Assembly (NCBI RefSeq): GCF_028372415.1
Contig: NC_092872.1
Coordinates: 554,234,705-554,298,704 of the forward strand
From: Notamacropus eugenii
Lineage: Eukaryota; Chordata; Mammalia; Diprotodontia; Macropodidae
Reading direction: 5' to 3'
Length of the DNA stretch: 64,000 nucleotides
Position numbers and translations under genes: made by a program. Positions 10,966 to 20,560 of this stretch are shown here, one piece after another. Below the pieces are notes generated by a model, which was given only the letters and a program-made list of their open reading frames with translations, was not told the DNA's origin and searched no databases. Position 1 is the first letter of the stretch. Each line of letters starts with the position of its first letter.

Positions 10966-11294
10966 GGATGTTTATAGGGATAAGGTCTATGGCTCTAATG
11001 GTCAATTCTTGTTGTCTCAATCTAGTTGTCCCTCAGTTTACATCTATAATCTGAGGTTTCAGAAAGTATGAGTCCAAAGGCACCTAGTAGGCATAAGCAT
11101 GCAGAACCTTGATAAGCATCTTTTTTATTTTTGGAGGGCATGGGTGGTTTCAGGAAGAAGAAAGGGGTATATCAGAAGGAAAGGTTGGCAAAGGTCCTTT
11201 CCAATAGCATGCAGGACTTTATATACTTCTTACTGCCAAATGAGCTACTTCTACCACAAATGACAAAGAGTCAGTGCCTGCATTTTCCTTTTGG

Positions 11295-11295
<1 letters not shown>
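10966..11295. other. no recognised feature
   Basis: No coding evidence; the open frame crossing into the next microsatellite is a poly-(Cys-Val) artefact. Confidence 0.4.
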
Positions 11296-11360
<65 letters not shown>

Positions 11361-11361
11361 A

Positions 11362-11413
<52 letters not shown>

Positions 11414-11417
11414 TATC
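11296..11417. repeat. compound (TG)n(TA)n(CA)n microsatellite
   Basis: A (TG)31-like tract to 11357, an AT-rich (TA)n tract to about 11396, then (AC)n. The TG...CA arrangement makes a self-complementary hairpin. Confidence 0.97.
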
Positions 11418-12684
11418 TATAATATATGTGATTTATAATATATGTAAATTATATATATTTCAACTTGGTATTTGATTTTTTTTCAATCATCATTTAACCA
11501 TTCTTCCCTTCTCCAAATTCACAGTGAACAACAATAATAATAACAAAATACCCACTGCTTTTTCTGTGATTATTAATAAACAGAGTATTCACATAGGGAT
11601 TAAGAGGGATTAACACAGGCCCAACACTGATCCATACTTGATTACACATTATGCATACATGTCAAAGATAAAGAGGATCTAGGGAAATCCTTCTCTTCCC
11701 TTGGAAAGTTTATTAAAATGATAAATGAGGTTTTGGTGGCAGTTTAAACAACTATAAAGAACTCTCTTGTGGACAAACTCCAACCCCCTGCTTGTTAGGA
11801 TAAATTTTGACTGGGAGAAGCTGGCTGGAGCACAAACACATCAGAGCTGTACCCAGGCATTACCTGTGGTTGTCTAGGTAACCAAAGCCCTAGGATTCAT
11901 GGAAACTGGATCTTCCAGAAGGACAAGTGGAGATATCCTAGATATTAGCTATTCTGACACCTCCCTCTCTGTGGATCATTTTCTTGGGACTATTCTCCTG
12001 AGAAACAGTCAATATATTAATTTTCCAAATGGAACTCCACGCTGACAAGGAATAATGAGGGGGTTGTATAATGGCCTCATTTTCCATCTGTCCTAGGTAC
12101 CATTGACTGTGTGTACAATGCCTTCAAACCCATCATTTCAGCCCAGAAAATGGTACTACAGAAGCACAGGCCAGCTCACTCTCATACAAAATGACTATGG
12201 GCCAGCCTTACCATTTCAGCAATGGTCATAAGGCACTCACCAACATGTTTGGAAATTCCCATAGCCTAAAGCCTTGGGCATCTACCATAAATCAGCAAGA
12301 TAAACTACTCACTCCTCTGCCCCCCCCAACACACAAATTGCCTCATTCTTCTCCCACCCAGACAAATTTCCCATTGCTCAAGTCACAAATAAGTGTCTCA
12401 TTAATTAATGTTTAATGTCATGTGAATGTCTTAACATGCTTATCTTTTCACCTTGTAACACTTCCCTCCTTCTGAAATCAGCTAACAACTTGTGCTTCAC
12501 ATTTCCCAGCTAATTTTAATGAAACTTGAAGATTCACTTGTTTCTCACAGAGCAAAGGAAAAAGATGAATTGGACAACCCTTGTCAAATGGACACTTCCT
12601 CCACTGGAGAAGAAGTCAACCCCACAGAAGTTCATGCAACTTCTGGGAGGCAGGGTGAAAATAGAGCCAGGAGTCAGAATGGAG
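11418..12684. other. mostly unique block, candidate conserved non-coding DNA
   Basis: Apart from AT-rich edges I recognise no repeat. It contains an RFX X-box-like motif at 11869-11882. Short open frames (12191-12415, 12492-12762) have no recognisable domain; the latter run into a MIR. Confidence 0.35.
11869..11882. promoter_or_regulatory. RFX X-box-like palindrome
   Basis: GTTGTCTAGGTAAC has two inverted half-sites (GTTGTC and GGTAAC) with a 2-bp spacer, close to the RFX consensus GTNRCC-N(0-3)-RGYAAC. Function is inferred from the motif only. Confidence 0.35.
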
Positions 12685-12835
12685 GGACAATATTATAGTG
12701 GAAAAACAACTGGATGTAGAGTCAGAAGACCCAGATTCAAATCTCAGTTATATTACTTATGATTTGTGTATCCTTGAACAGCTCACTTTCACTTTTGAGT
12801 CTCAGTTTTCCCGTTCATAAAGTAAGGGTATAGAA
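12685..12835 (+). repeat. MIR SINE, left part (split by hairpin MITE)
   Basis: AACAACTGGATGTAGAGTCA, AGACCCAGATTCAAATCTCA, TGAGTCTCAGTTTTCCCGTT. It resumes at 13049. Confidence 0.85.
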
Positions 12836-13048
12836 CAGAGGTGGGGAACCTGTGGCCTTGAGACCACATGTGGCCCTCTAGGTCCTCAAGTGTAGCCCTT
12901 TGACTAAATCCAAATTTCACAGAACAAATCCTCTTAATTAATAAATAAATAAACAAATAAGTAAGAAAACTTGGACTCAGTGAAAAGCTCACACCCAAGG
13001 ACCCAGAAGGACACATATGGCCTTGAGGACACAGGTTCCCTATCTCGG
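12836..13048. mobile_element. fold-back hAT-like MITE, copy 1
   Basis: Terminal inverted repeats CAGAGGTGGGGAACCTG and CAGGTTCCCTATCTCGG. Arms carry ACATGTGGCCCTCTAGGTCC and its near reverse complement GGACCCAGAAGGACACATAT. It shares nearly all features with 57459-57639. It is inserted inside a MIR, so it postdates that SINE. Confidence 0.8.
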
Positions 13049-13105
13049 CGATGGACTAAATGATCTCTAGCAACCTTCTAGCTTTAAATCCTATCATCCT
13101 AATTT
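13049..13105 (+). repeat. MIR SINE, right part
   Basis: GGACTAAATGATCTCTAGCA and CTTTAAATCCTATCATCCTA complete the MIR interrupted at 12835. Confidence 0.8.
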
Positions 13106-13133
13106 CTTACTTTGAATTTAGTTTTAAATAATA

Positions 13134-13222
13134 TACAGGGCATTCCAAAAGTCTTTGTGCAGTTTTAAGCTATAAAAGCTTACGTATAGGAAGTAGAAAC
13201 AGGGACTTTTGAAATGGAAGGT
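13134..13222. mobile_element. mariner-type MITE, decayed right end
   Basis: The left terminus TACAGGGCATTCCAAAAGTC and GTGCAGTTTTAAGCT are typical of mariner MITEs. A weak right inverted terminus (GGGACTTTTGAAATGGAA) lies at about 13202-13219. It starts at a TA dinucleotide. Confidence 0.6.
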
Positions 13223-13249
13223 TCAGTGTATTGACAAGTAATCACGATA

Positions 13250-13520
13250 ATGGTCATTCTACTCAGCAAGGCATTCAAGGTCCTTCACAATTTGGTCCCA
13301 ATCCACTTTCAAATCTCAGCTCACACTCTATCCTATATTTTTCTCTTTCCAATTTTATCCAAATCGCTTATACATATTTTTCTAATATATCTGGCACTTT
13401 CTAACTTCTGAATCTTTGTTCATCCAAAGAAATACCATTTTCCTACCATCTCTGTATACCAAACAACAACCACCAGAATCTATATTTCAAGGCCCCAGAA
13501 TAATCTCTCCTGTATTCCTA
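13250..13520 (+). repeat. L2 LINE fragment
   Basis: GCATTCAAGGTCCTTCACAA and TTTGGTCCCAATCCACTTTC match the L2 segment 'cctttacaatctggtcccaa'; the remainder is decayed. Confidence 0.65.
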
Positions 13521-13604
13521 GAGATTATGTTTGCTGAAGTTCTATGACGCATCACATACTGTCATGTGTTAGGACTGGAGAGAATATTTTAGATTTTTAA
13601 GGCA

Positions 13605-13745
13605 GTTAGAGGATCACTGATTTAAAACTGGAAGGAACTTTAGTGAATATCTTTCCCAAGTTCTTACTGTCCCAGGTAAAGAAACTATGGCCTAAATAAT
13701 GAAATCACTTGTCCATCATCACTAAAGTAACTAATGACAAAAATC
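13605..13745 (-). repeat. MIR SINE
   Basis: GAACTTTAGTGAATATCTTT, then AAGAAACTATGGCCTAAATA and ATCACTTGTCCATCATCA, an antisense MIR. Confidence 0.65.
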
Positions 13746-13845
13746 ATAATCATAGAATATAGACTGCTCATTTTACAGTTAAGGACATAGAAGCCCAGAG
13801 AAAGGAAATGACTTATCCACAATTACAAACCCTAAGCTTTAGTAA
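13746..13845 (-). repeat. MIR SINE fragment
   Basis: TGCTCATTTTACAGTTAAGG, GAAGCCCAGAGAAAGGAAAT, GACTTATCCACAATTACAAA. Confidence 0.7.
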
Positions 13846-13904
13846 GCTCTCAGAGTACAGCAATCATAGTGAAGTATCCAAAACACACTGTAATTTATCA
13901 TTAC

Positions 13905-14038
13905 TCATTTATAAAATACCTATTACATGCTACATACAAGGCAAAATTAGAGTGGTCCAACAGATTATGTCCTACAGATACAAAATCAATCTGAAAGCCC
14001 TTTGACCCAAAGATTTTGCATTCCAGTGGATAAGACAA
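13905..14038 (-). repeat. L2 3' end, antisense
   Basis: AAAATACCTATTACATGCTA and CATTCCAGTGGATAAGACAA match the antisense L2 terminus and the 'cattctagtgggagagacaa' segment. Confidence 0.6.
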
Positions 14039-14039
14039 C

Positions 14040-14072
<33 letters not shown>

Positions 14073-14169
14073 TATATACACACAGCCATACATACATATA
14101 TACACGCATACTATAATATTTATATATATACATATACACATACTCCGTCTCTCTGTTTCTCTGTCTCTG

Positions 14170-14232
<63 letters not shown>

Positions 14233-14235
14233 CTG
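14039..14235. repeat. compound (TA)n, (CTGT)n, (CT)n, (TA)n microsatellite
   Basis: (TA)n at 14039-14080, mixed TA/CA to 14135, (TCTCTG)n and (CT)n at 14150-14212, then (TA)n. It sits within the antisense L2 and generates low-complexity open frames on both strands. Confidence 0.95.
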
Positions 14236-14374
14236 TCTATCTACATAATATTTATATGGTAAGCAGGATGCAATCTCTGCAGGGTGGCAGTAGGGTACTA
14301 GATTCACTTTAAGAAATGATGCATGTTGAACTTGAAGAAGAGTCCATAGGATGAAGGTGGGAGGCATGTTAGCA
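14236..14374 (-). repeat. possible L2 continuation
   Basis: GAACTTGAAGAAGAGTCCAT and GATGAAGGTGGGAGGCATG resemble the antisense L2 continuation after the microsatellite. Weak. Confidence 0.35.
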
Positions 14375-14580
14375 GTTTTTAAGTGTCTGATAGATTGTCA
14401 CCCAGAAGAGAAAGTAGACTTGTTCTGTTTTACCCCAGTTTATGAAAAAAAATCAATGGAATAAATGGATTAATGAATGTCATAGTGGAAAATTGATTCC
14501 AGAAATTAAAAGAAAAATATCTTCTCTCCTCTGTTCCATAGGTAGAATATGCTAAAGTGACCTGGTTAATAACAAGAAAT
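14375..14580 (+). repeat. possible CR1/L3-type LINE 3' fragment
   Basis: AAGTGTCTGATAGATTGTCA, then GTAGACTTGTTCTGTTTTAC recalls the CR1/L3 'gctgtca...agacttgttctgcttggccc' 3' region. Low confidence because of decay. Confidence 0.35.
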
Positions 14581-14644
14581 TAGGAACTCCAACTCATATA
14601 GCTCTATAATGTTTACCAAACACTTTCAGTATCCTGTGAAGTGA

Positions 14645-14790
14645 CAGGTAGAATAGTAGAGTATATAAAGGGCCAGCCGCAAAGTCAAAAACTTGAATTC
14701 AAATTCTGCCTCTGGTGCATATTAACTGTGTGACACTGGGCAAGACACTGAACTTTTCAGTGCACCGAGCTGCTGCTGTGTCATATTCTC
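14645..14790 (+). repeat. MIR SINE
   Basis: AAAACTTGAATTCAAATTCT, ACTGTGTGACACTGGGCAAG, ACACTGAACTTTTCAGTGC. Confidence 0.75.
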
Positions 14791-14819
14791 AAACCAGTGA
14801 AATCATTGATGTAGTAGGG

Positions 14820-14965
14820 CAGATGCTTTATTGTATGGTTTTATAGAGGTAAAGACTGCCATTGGAGGTGAAATGAATTGCCCAAGGTCACTTTTGGTAA
14901 GTGGCAAAGCCAAGATTGAATTCAAGTTTCCTTCCCCCCATACCCCACTCCAGTGCTTTTTGATT
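14820..14965 (-). repeat. MIR SINE
   Basis: AATTGCCCAAGGTCACTTTT then GTAAGTGGCAAAGCCAAGAT, the CORE in antisense. Confidence 0.75.
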
Positions 14966-15390
14966 GACATTCAACAAGACTTTTTTTCCTCCCTGGGGAA
15001 CGAACTGGAGCCCACATTAAGTGAATTAAAAACTTCACTATAACTATTTCCAAGTCATAACCAGCGTAGTAAAGTTTTGTCCCATTGTCACATGAAAAGA
15101 TGAACATTTACGTTCTACAACCAAAACATTCTTGGCATTTTTGAACCTTTGTGATAAAATTTCATAAACCCAAGCTCAATATTGAATAATGACATTTTAA
15201 AAATAATGACAAGATCATTACCAAACAGAAGCTAAATTTGACCTCAGCTTTCAACATCAACTAGGATAACTATTCTTACTTATGCTTCATGAAAAGGGAG
15301 TATTTTTGTAGGAAAGAGTTCATATATTTGCAAGTAGACCTCCAGATTTCAGTGTTGCAGCATCACAGAATACTTGAACTAGAAGGACCA
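14966..15390. other. no recognised feature
   Basis: AT-rich sequence. The 149-codon open frame starting at 15289 runs through a MIR and shows no domain, so it is judged spurious. Confidence 0.45.
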
Positions 15391-15545
15391 CTTATAGAAC
15401 TGGAAGAAACTTTAGAGACCATCTTATTCAAACTACTCATTTTTACAAGTGAGAAAACTGAGTGTCAGAGAGGCAAAGAAAAAAATTCATGTAATTCATT
15501 ATTGGTAGGGCTTAAACTGGACTACAACATGAGCCTCTTGACAGT
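15391..15545 (-). repeat. MIR SINE
   Basis: TATAGAACTGGAAGAAACTT, AGAGACCATCTTATTCAAAC, TGAGAAAACTGAGTGTCAGA. Confidence 0.75.
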
Positions 15546-15619
15546 TGATTATACTCCCTCCTATCATAAACTAAGTCTTCATTTTCCTAAGCTAAATCCC
15601 ACAGCTTCCTCACCACAGA

Positions 15620-15745
15620 GGCAGCGTGTCCAAGCAAAAACACGTGTGTTCTCATCCAGATCTGCCACCATTTACCATGAAGGGCTTGAGCAAGTCAATT
15701 TTGGGAAGCTGTCTTTGCTTCAGTTTTTCGAACAGTAAACTAGGT
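15620..15745 (+). repeat. MIR SINE, decayed
   Basis: CATCCAGATCTGCCACCATT, GGGCTTGAGCAAGTCAATTT, TTGCTTCAGTTTTTCGAACA. Confidence 0.5.
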
Positions 15746-16743
15746 CTCTTTATACCCAGCCCCACGTATCTCCTGAACATCATATGAGTAAATGGGAAAC
15801 CCTATATGAAAATTCCTGGACTCATTCAAATAACCCAATATGATTTGCCTGTGGTTTAACTCCTGAGAACTTTATAAACTTCTGTGCTTTCAAACCACAA
15901 AATCCACAGAAGCCTCACAAGGAAGAGCTCTAACCTGAGCAGAAGGCTTGGCAAGCAATGCTGTGTAAGGACAAAGCAGCCAGCATCCTCCCTCTAGAGA
16001 CAAAACACATTACTTCTATGACATGCTTAGTCTCCATCTGCTCAGAGAAAGAGAGAGAATTTCCCATATGGCAGAGCACTGGGCTGCTATTGAGCTCTGA
16101 GATTGACTCTCTCCACAATGCAGAATTGAATGTTAAGTAACTTTAGGCTGATCCAATGGTAATAGCATATGTGTGCTATGTGAATGAGGAGAAATGTAAA
16201 CCTTGATTATTCTGTTCTATTTTTTGTGCTAATAAGAGCAATTTCAGTAATCGCTAATCAGGTTAGGAGGACTTTGGTTAATCTGTTATTAATTTTCCAG
16301 GAGAACTCTCAAGCAATGGCCCTCATGCTCATCACTGAATGATATATTCATGAAAAAATTAAAAATACCCCCAATTATGTTATGTGGTCATATTTTCCAC
16401 ATAAACATAGGCATTCATTTCCCCTACTAGTACCCAGAGCCAGCCTCATACCTAATTTGCTGGGCTATTTGGCAACCAAGAATGATTAAGACCCTGCTGT
16501 TTGCAGTTAATATGGTACATAAGTTGAGTTTGAGGCCAGAAAGGGAAGTAACACTGATTCTAAACTATTCCTTTGTTTGTGCAAAATGGAACTTAACGTG
16601 CTGAAGCATGCCGAGTTTTATAGGTTACACACAGCCAAAGACATGTTAAAGAGGGAAGGATGGAGACTGACTTCATTTTTTAAATGTTTTGCTATGTTCC
16701 TGATTGGGGGGAAAAGCATATTTTGAATATACATTTTCTAGAG
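15746..16743. other. repeat-free block, candidate conserved non-coding DNA
   Basis: About 1 kb without a transposon signature. The section at 16190-16340 is rich in TAAT-type motifs (CTAATCAGG, GGTTAATCTGTTATTAATTT). The overlapping frames at 15930-16140 on both strands carry no domain. Conservation is not demonstrated. Confidence 0.35.
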
Positions 16744-16817
16744 AGGAGGTTAGCTCTGTCAGTGAAAGCCCAGTGCTAATGAGAGCAGGGTCATGGGTTT
16801 GATTCCCGGGTGGGCTG
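16744..16817 (+). pseudogene. tRNA-Ile(AAU)-like pseudogene or tRNA-derived SINE head
   Basis: Aligned with my recollection of vertebrate tRNA-Ile(AAU), 69 bases from 16748 match without a gap, with roughly 48 identities. Identical blocks: GGTTAGCTC (A-box region), GTGCTAAT (anticodon loop, AAT), GGTC, and most of the T-loop GGGTTTGATTCCCG (B-box). Acceptor and anticodon stems no longer pair well, so a working tRNA is unlikely. It could also be the head of an ancient tRNA-derived SINE whose body runs into 16818-16945. Confidence 0.65.
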
Positions 16818-16874
16818 CTTAGTTTCACTCCAGTCTGTGCCCACAGCCTGCACTCCTAATCCCAGCCAGCTGTC

Positions 16875-16882
16875 ATGCAAAT
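16875..16882 (+). promoter_or_regulatory. octamer (POU) motif
   Basis: Exact ATGCAAAT in the unique sequence just downstream of the tRNA-like segment. An 8-mer match alone is weak evidence. Confidence 0.2.
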
Positions 16883-16949
16883 GTGTGTCCTGGGTCACAG
16901 AGGGCATCCAGCAAATGGGAGGCACACTTATCTCTGCTCCTGGAAAAGC

Positions 16950-17225
16950 AGCTTATAGAGGAAACAACACTGGATTTAGAGTTAGAAGACTTGTATTCAA
17001 GTTCCAGCTCAATCATTTCATCAGATGTACGAGCATGGGCAATCACTTAACATAAAATCAAGCCTCTATTTACTTAAATCTCTGCAGAACTGGAACACCA
17101 ATACTTGTCCTGCCTACTACCTCAAAGGGCTGTTGTGAGGATCAAATAGCATAATATGTGCTCATTCTTGTAGCTCAAAAGCACTATATAGACATGAGAT
17201 GTTTGCATCATTTGTATTACCATCT
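16950..17225 (+). repeat. MIR/THER-type SINE with 3' extension
   Basis: AACAACACTGGATTTAGAGT, GACTTGTATTCAAGTTCCAG, then the extension CAAAGGGCTGTTGTGAGGAT and AAAGCACTATATAGACATGA. Confidence 0.85.
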
Positions 17226-17599
17226 GTATATAAGAAGCAAAGATTAGGAGTAGAATGCATGATTCAACAGCCAAGGTATTCTGATTTAAATTTGCTACTA
17301 CAGTACAGTGAACATAATTAATGCTTTAGCATGTTTTTCTCAGTAGAGTAAGGTAAAGTCTAGAAAAAGGGGAAAGTTCAAATGCCCCTCTGAGGAAAGG
17401 ATTTACTGCGCAGCTGGCTCTTGACTCCTAACCTATGGCTACTGAAGGCAGAATTTCAAGTCATTTCCAGATTTAGATTCACCTAAAGCTAGGAGTCGCC
17501 CTATTGCATCCAGAATATTCCTCCCCAATACTGTAGTACAGGCCAATTTCAACTCCAGTGAGAGAAGTCATATTTTTAAAGTAAATTAGTAGAGAATTT

Positions 17600-17609
17600 G
17601 TTGCCATGG
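17600..17609 (+). promoter_or_regulatory. RFX-like half-site
   Basis: GTTGCCATGG is the left half of the X-box palindrome GTTGCCATGGCAAC; the right half is degenerate (GCATTC). Confidence 0.25.
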
Positions 17610-17668
17610 GCATTCTGGTCACCAAAAAAGTTCCCATTAATCTGTTTTCCCATAAATTTAATAATGAT

Positions 17669-17682
17669 ATTGCCAAGGCAAC
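17669..17682 (-). promoter_or_regulatory. RFX X-box-like motif
   Basis: ATTGCCAAGGCAAC reads GTTGCCTTGGCAAT on the minus strand: two inverted half-sites with a 2-bp spacer, an excellent X-box match. Confidence 0.4.
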
Positions 17683-18221
17683 TGGTGACTAGAAAAGGCT
17701 CATGGATCACAGAGAAATTTGTCATTCAGAACAGACAGTCCTGGTCTTGAAGTAATGCCCTTTACCTCATCCCTGGTTATCATATCGCTGAAGGAACTGC
17801 CTGTTACAAAAAGAAACAATAGAAAAATCAGTATCAATGAGATTTTGATAAAAGTCACTTTGCAGTGTCTTTTCCTGAACTATCGAAAAGATCCCTGGGA
17901 TAGCCCAGTCTGCTGTACAACTGATAGCAGGTTGCTTCACTTTGTTGTTAAGGACATCAGTGGTGGTTCTGTGGAAGAGCTAGCCATGCAATAGCCCCAA
18001 AGGAAGATGTTACAATAAATCATAATTTGTTAAAGAAAACCAAATAAATCAATAATTTTTTTTTAAATTTTGGGTCTATTGGTAGGAGGTAAAACTAGTA
18101 AAATTCTACTTGGGTAAAATTATTAGAGTAAACCTAAGATAATAAACTCAATGTCATATACCTTGGAATTAAATTAATTACCATGATCTGAGATAGATCT
18201 AAAGATATACCATTTTTTAAA

Positions 18222-18461
18222 ATTGCAAAAATATTGTCTGATTCTTTGTCACCCAATTTCAGGTTTTCTTGGCAGAGATACTGGGGTGTTTTGATATTTC
18301 CTTTTCCAACTCATTTTACAGATGAAGAAATTGAGGCAAAGAAGGTTAAGTGACTTGCCCAGGGTTGTACAACTACTAAATGTTTGTGGCTAGATTTGAA
18401 CTCAGGTCTTCCTGACTCCCAAATGAGTGCTCCATCCGCTGCACCACTTAGTTGCCCCTAT
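18222..18461 (-). mobile_element. MAR1-like CORE-SINE
   Basis: GGTTTTCTTGGCAGAGATAC, CTCATTTTACAGATGAAGAA, GTGACTTGCCCAGGGTTGTA, TTTGAACTCAGGTCTTCCTG, and the tRNA-like head GCACCACTTAGTTGCCCC. Confidence 0.9.
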
Positions 18462-19399
18462 TCAAATGTAGGTCCCTCTAATTAAGTCTTTTTTCAATGA
18501 TTTATCTTGGTACCATAGCTCTCATAAACTAGAGCATAGGAGTACAAAGTCTCATAGATTTTAAAGAGCACAAGAGGTTTCATGTATGATTCCAGTAATG
18601 GAATGAATGATTGTTGTCCAAGAATAAGTCCAAATAATTTCAGAAAGATTCATCATCAGAAGTCTGACCACCAGCTAATGACATTTTTAGATATGAGATT
18701 ATTTAACAAGGTAATGTGTTTTGTGTTGGTGAGACCACACATGAATAAAATGATGAAGCTATAAGGATTTCCTTTTCTCTTAGGACTTTTTATAAGACAA
18801 GGATCCTTTGTAATAATCTTTTGAAGAGAATCCTATACAACAGACAATGTCTTTACAGCAATATTACTGATCTGGAGTTTGGAAAATTAATGAACTGTAC
18901 ATATTCATTTGTTTTTTCTTTAAGTTGTGCTCTAATTATATATCTTTTTGAAATGTAATTTAGTATGTAAAGGTATTTTTGTTCCCTCCTCTTATTTTCA
19001 TTGGTGATGTCCTTCTATATCACATTACTATATATTAAAAGGATACACAATTAGAATACAACTTAAAGAAATACAACCAACTCTATTAAACATATTACTT
19101 TTATCATTCATCTTCAATTGCTATCAGTCACTATTGAATAAAATCTCTTAGAACCTTGGGCAATTCTGAATCTGCTGTCTAGCTTTGGCTTCCAAGGCAC
19201 TTTGTAGGAGAGACTTCTGTATATGAGAGAAGTGATCTCAATTTGTCATTTCAAGTTCTCAGCCCATGCCTTTCAAATGGTCCCAACAGAAAGAAATTTA
19301 AACAAAAACTTATTTGCTTTTCCACCAGTGACTGAGAGAAAGAATCAACTGGTGTTTGCTTTGAATCTACACATACATTTTCTCTGATTTCTTTTTATT
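18462..19399. other. no recognised feature
   Basis: AT-rich DNA without a nameable repeat; open frames are short and featureless. Confidence 0.4.
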
Positions 19400-20050
19400 A
19401 CAATACCATTGTCTCAGCTAGCCAGGCTTAAAACCCTGAGTGATCTTCAACTTTTTCTCTCTCCCTCAGTCCTCCCATTCAATCAATTTGAAGTCCTGTT
19501 GATTCTTTCTTTGAATATCATTCAATCCATCCCCTCCTATCTCTTCCCACTGACACCACTCTAGTTCAGGCTATCGTTAACTCTCACCTGAACTCTTGTC
19601 ATAGCTTCCTAAGTGTTTTCCTGCTTCTTATCTTTCCTTTCTTTAATCTATGTTTCAAACACCTCCTAAAATAATTTTACAATTGTGACAATCTCACTTT
19701 GCTCACAAACTTCCTGGGATTTTACGTTGTTTTTAGAAGAAAAATAGAAACTCTTTCTTGTGGCAGTTTAGACCTTCCACTACCAAGATGCAATTTGCCT
19801 GTTCAACATTGCCTCATAGTACTTACCTTCGTGAGGATGACCATGCTCCTGCTAAGCTTGCCATTTCCTCATACTTCTCTGCTCTTTGTCAGTCATGCTT
19901 TTGCTCACACTATGGTCAACATATTTGAAATCCTTCCCTTCCTTCAAATTCCAGATTCAGCATTACCTTCCTTGTGAAGCCTTCATTGAGTTTTCCAGCT
20001 ATATGCGGTCTTTAATTTTTCAAACCTGTCTGAACTTCCCTAAGCACTTA
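19400..20050 (+). repeat. L2 LINE, left part (split by two SINEs)
   Basis: AATATCATTCAATCCATCCC, CACTCTAGTTCAGGCTATCG, TCACCTGAACTCTTGTCATA and TCCTTGTGAAGCCTTCATTG in L2 order. It resumes at 20467. Confidence 0.75.
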
Positions 20051-20054
20051 CTTT

Positions 20055-20207
20055 GTTGTTCTTTGTTCTTGAAGAGGATCATAACATCAGGGAATTGATG
20101 CCATGAAATGCAAGGGAACTGGATTGAAATTAGGGAGGGCTGTGTAAAGTCACCAGCCTTATTTTCTCCTCTGGAGCCATTTGGGGCCAGTTGCAAGACA
20201 ACTATAG
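20055..20207 (-). mobile_element. RTE-tailed SINE or RTE LINE 3' tail
   Basis: TTGTTGTTCTTTGTTCTTGA, AGAGGATCATAACATCAGGG and GTAAAGTCACCAGCC. The left end resembles the tail of the RTE-like LINE at 61213, read on the minus strand. Confidence 0.55.
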
Positions 20208-20466
20208 ACAGCTAGGTGGCTCAGTGGGTAGAGAGCCAGATCTAAAGTCAGGAAGACTCATCTCCCTGAGTTCGAATCTGGTCTCAGATACTTACTAGCT
20301 GTTACTTTGAGTAAGTCACTTAATCCTACTAGCCTCAGTTTCCTCATCTGTAAAATGATCTGGAGAAGAAAATGGCAAACCACTCCAGTATCTTTGCCAA
20401 GAAAACTCCAAATGCGGTCATGAAGAGTCAGAATGACTGCAATGACTGAATCACAAGAAACAACCA
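20208..20466 (+). mobile_element. MAR1-like CORE-SINE
   Basis: Head ACAGCTAGGTGGCTCAGTGG, then TGAGTTCGAATCTGGTCTCA, AGTCACTTAATCCTACTAGC, AAAATGGCAAACCACTCCAG and tail AATGACTGAATCACAAGAAA. It abuts the previous SINE head to head. Confidence 0.9.
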
Positions 20467-20560
20467 CTTGTCTGATCCTTAAGATGTTACCTCCCTACCT
20501 AGTCTGTGAGTTCCCAGAGACCAGGGATCATGCCTCCTACTTTCTTATATTTCCCATAGG
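20467..20560 (+). repeat. L2 LINE, right part
   Basis: CTACCTAGTCTGTGAGTTCC, CAGAGACCAGGGATCATGCC is the L2 'gaatgtgagctccttgagggcaggga' zone, continuing from 20050. Confidence 0.65.

Larger units (their letters stand above)
17226..18221. other. unique block with RFX-like motifs, candidate conserved non-coding DNA
   Basis: No transposon signature until an AT-rich part near 18030-18220. Two X-box-like motifs fall within 83 bases (17600-17682). The 91-codon frame at 17719-17994 has no recognised domain, and there is no sign of splice-bounded exons. Confidence 0.35.

Noticed and set aside
11131..11410. Open frames ending in long Cys-Val or Thr-His runs
   Set aside because: They are translations of the (TG)n/(CA)n tract and have no start context or domain.
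14002..14367. Several overlapping frames rich in Ile-Tyr, Ser-Leu or Arg-Glu
   Set aside because: All derive from the compound microsatellite read in different frames on both strands.
15289..15738. 149-codon plus-strand frame
   Set aside because: Half of it lies in an antisense MIR and a second MIR; no conserved domain and no exon signals.
16744..16817. Functional tRNA-Ile gene
   Set aside because: Acceptor and anticodon stems no longer pair, and many stem positions have changed; pseudogene or SINE head is more likely.
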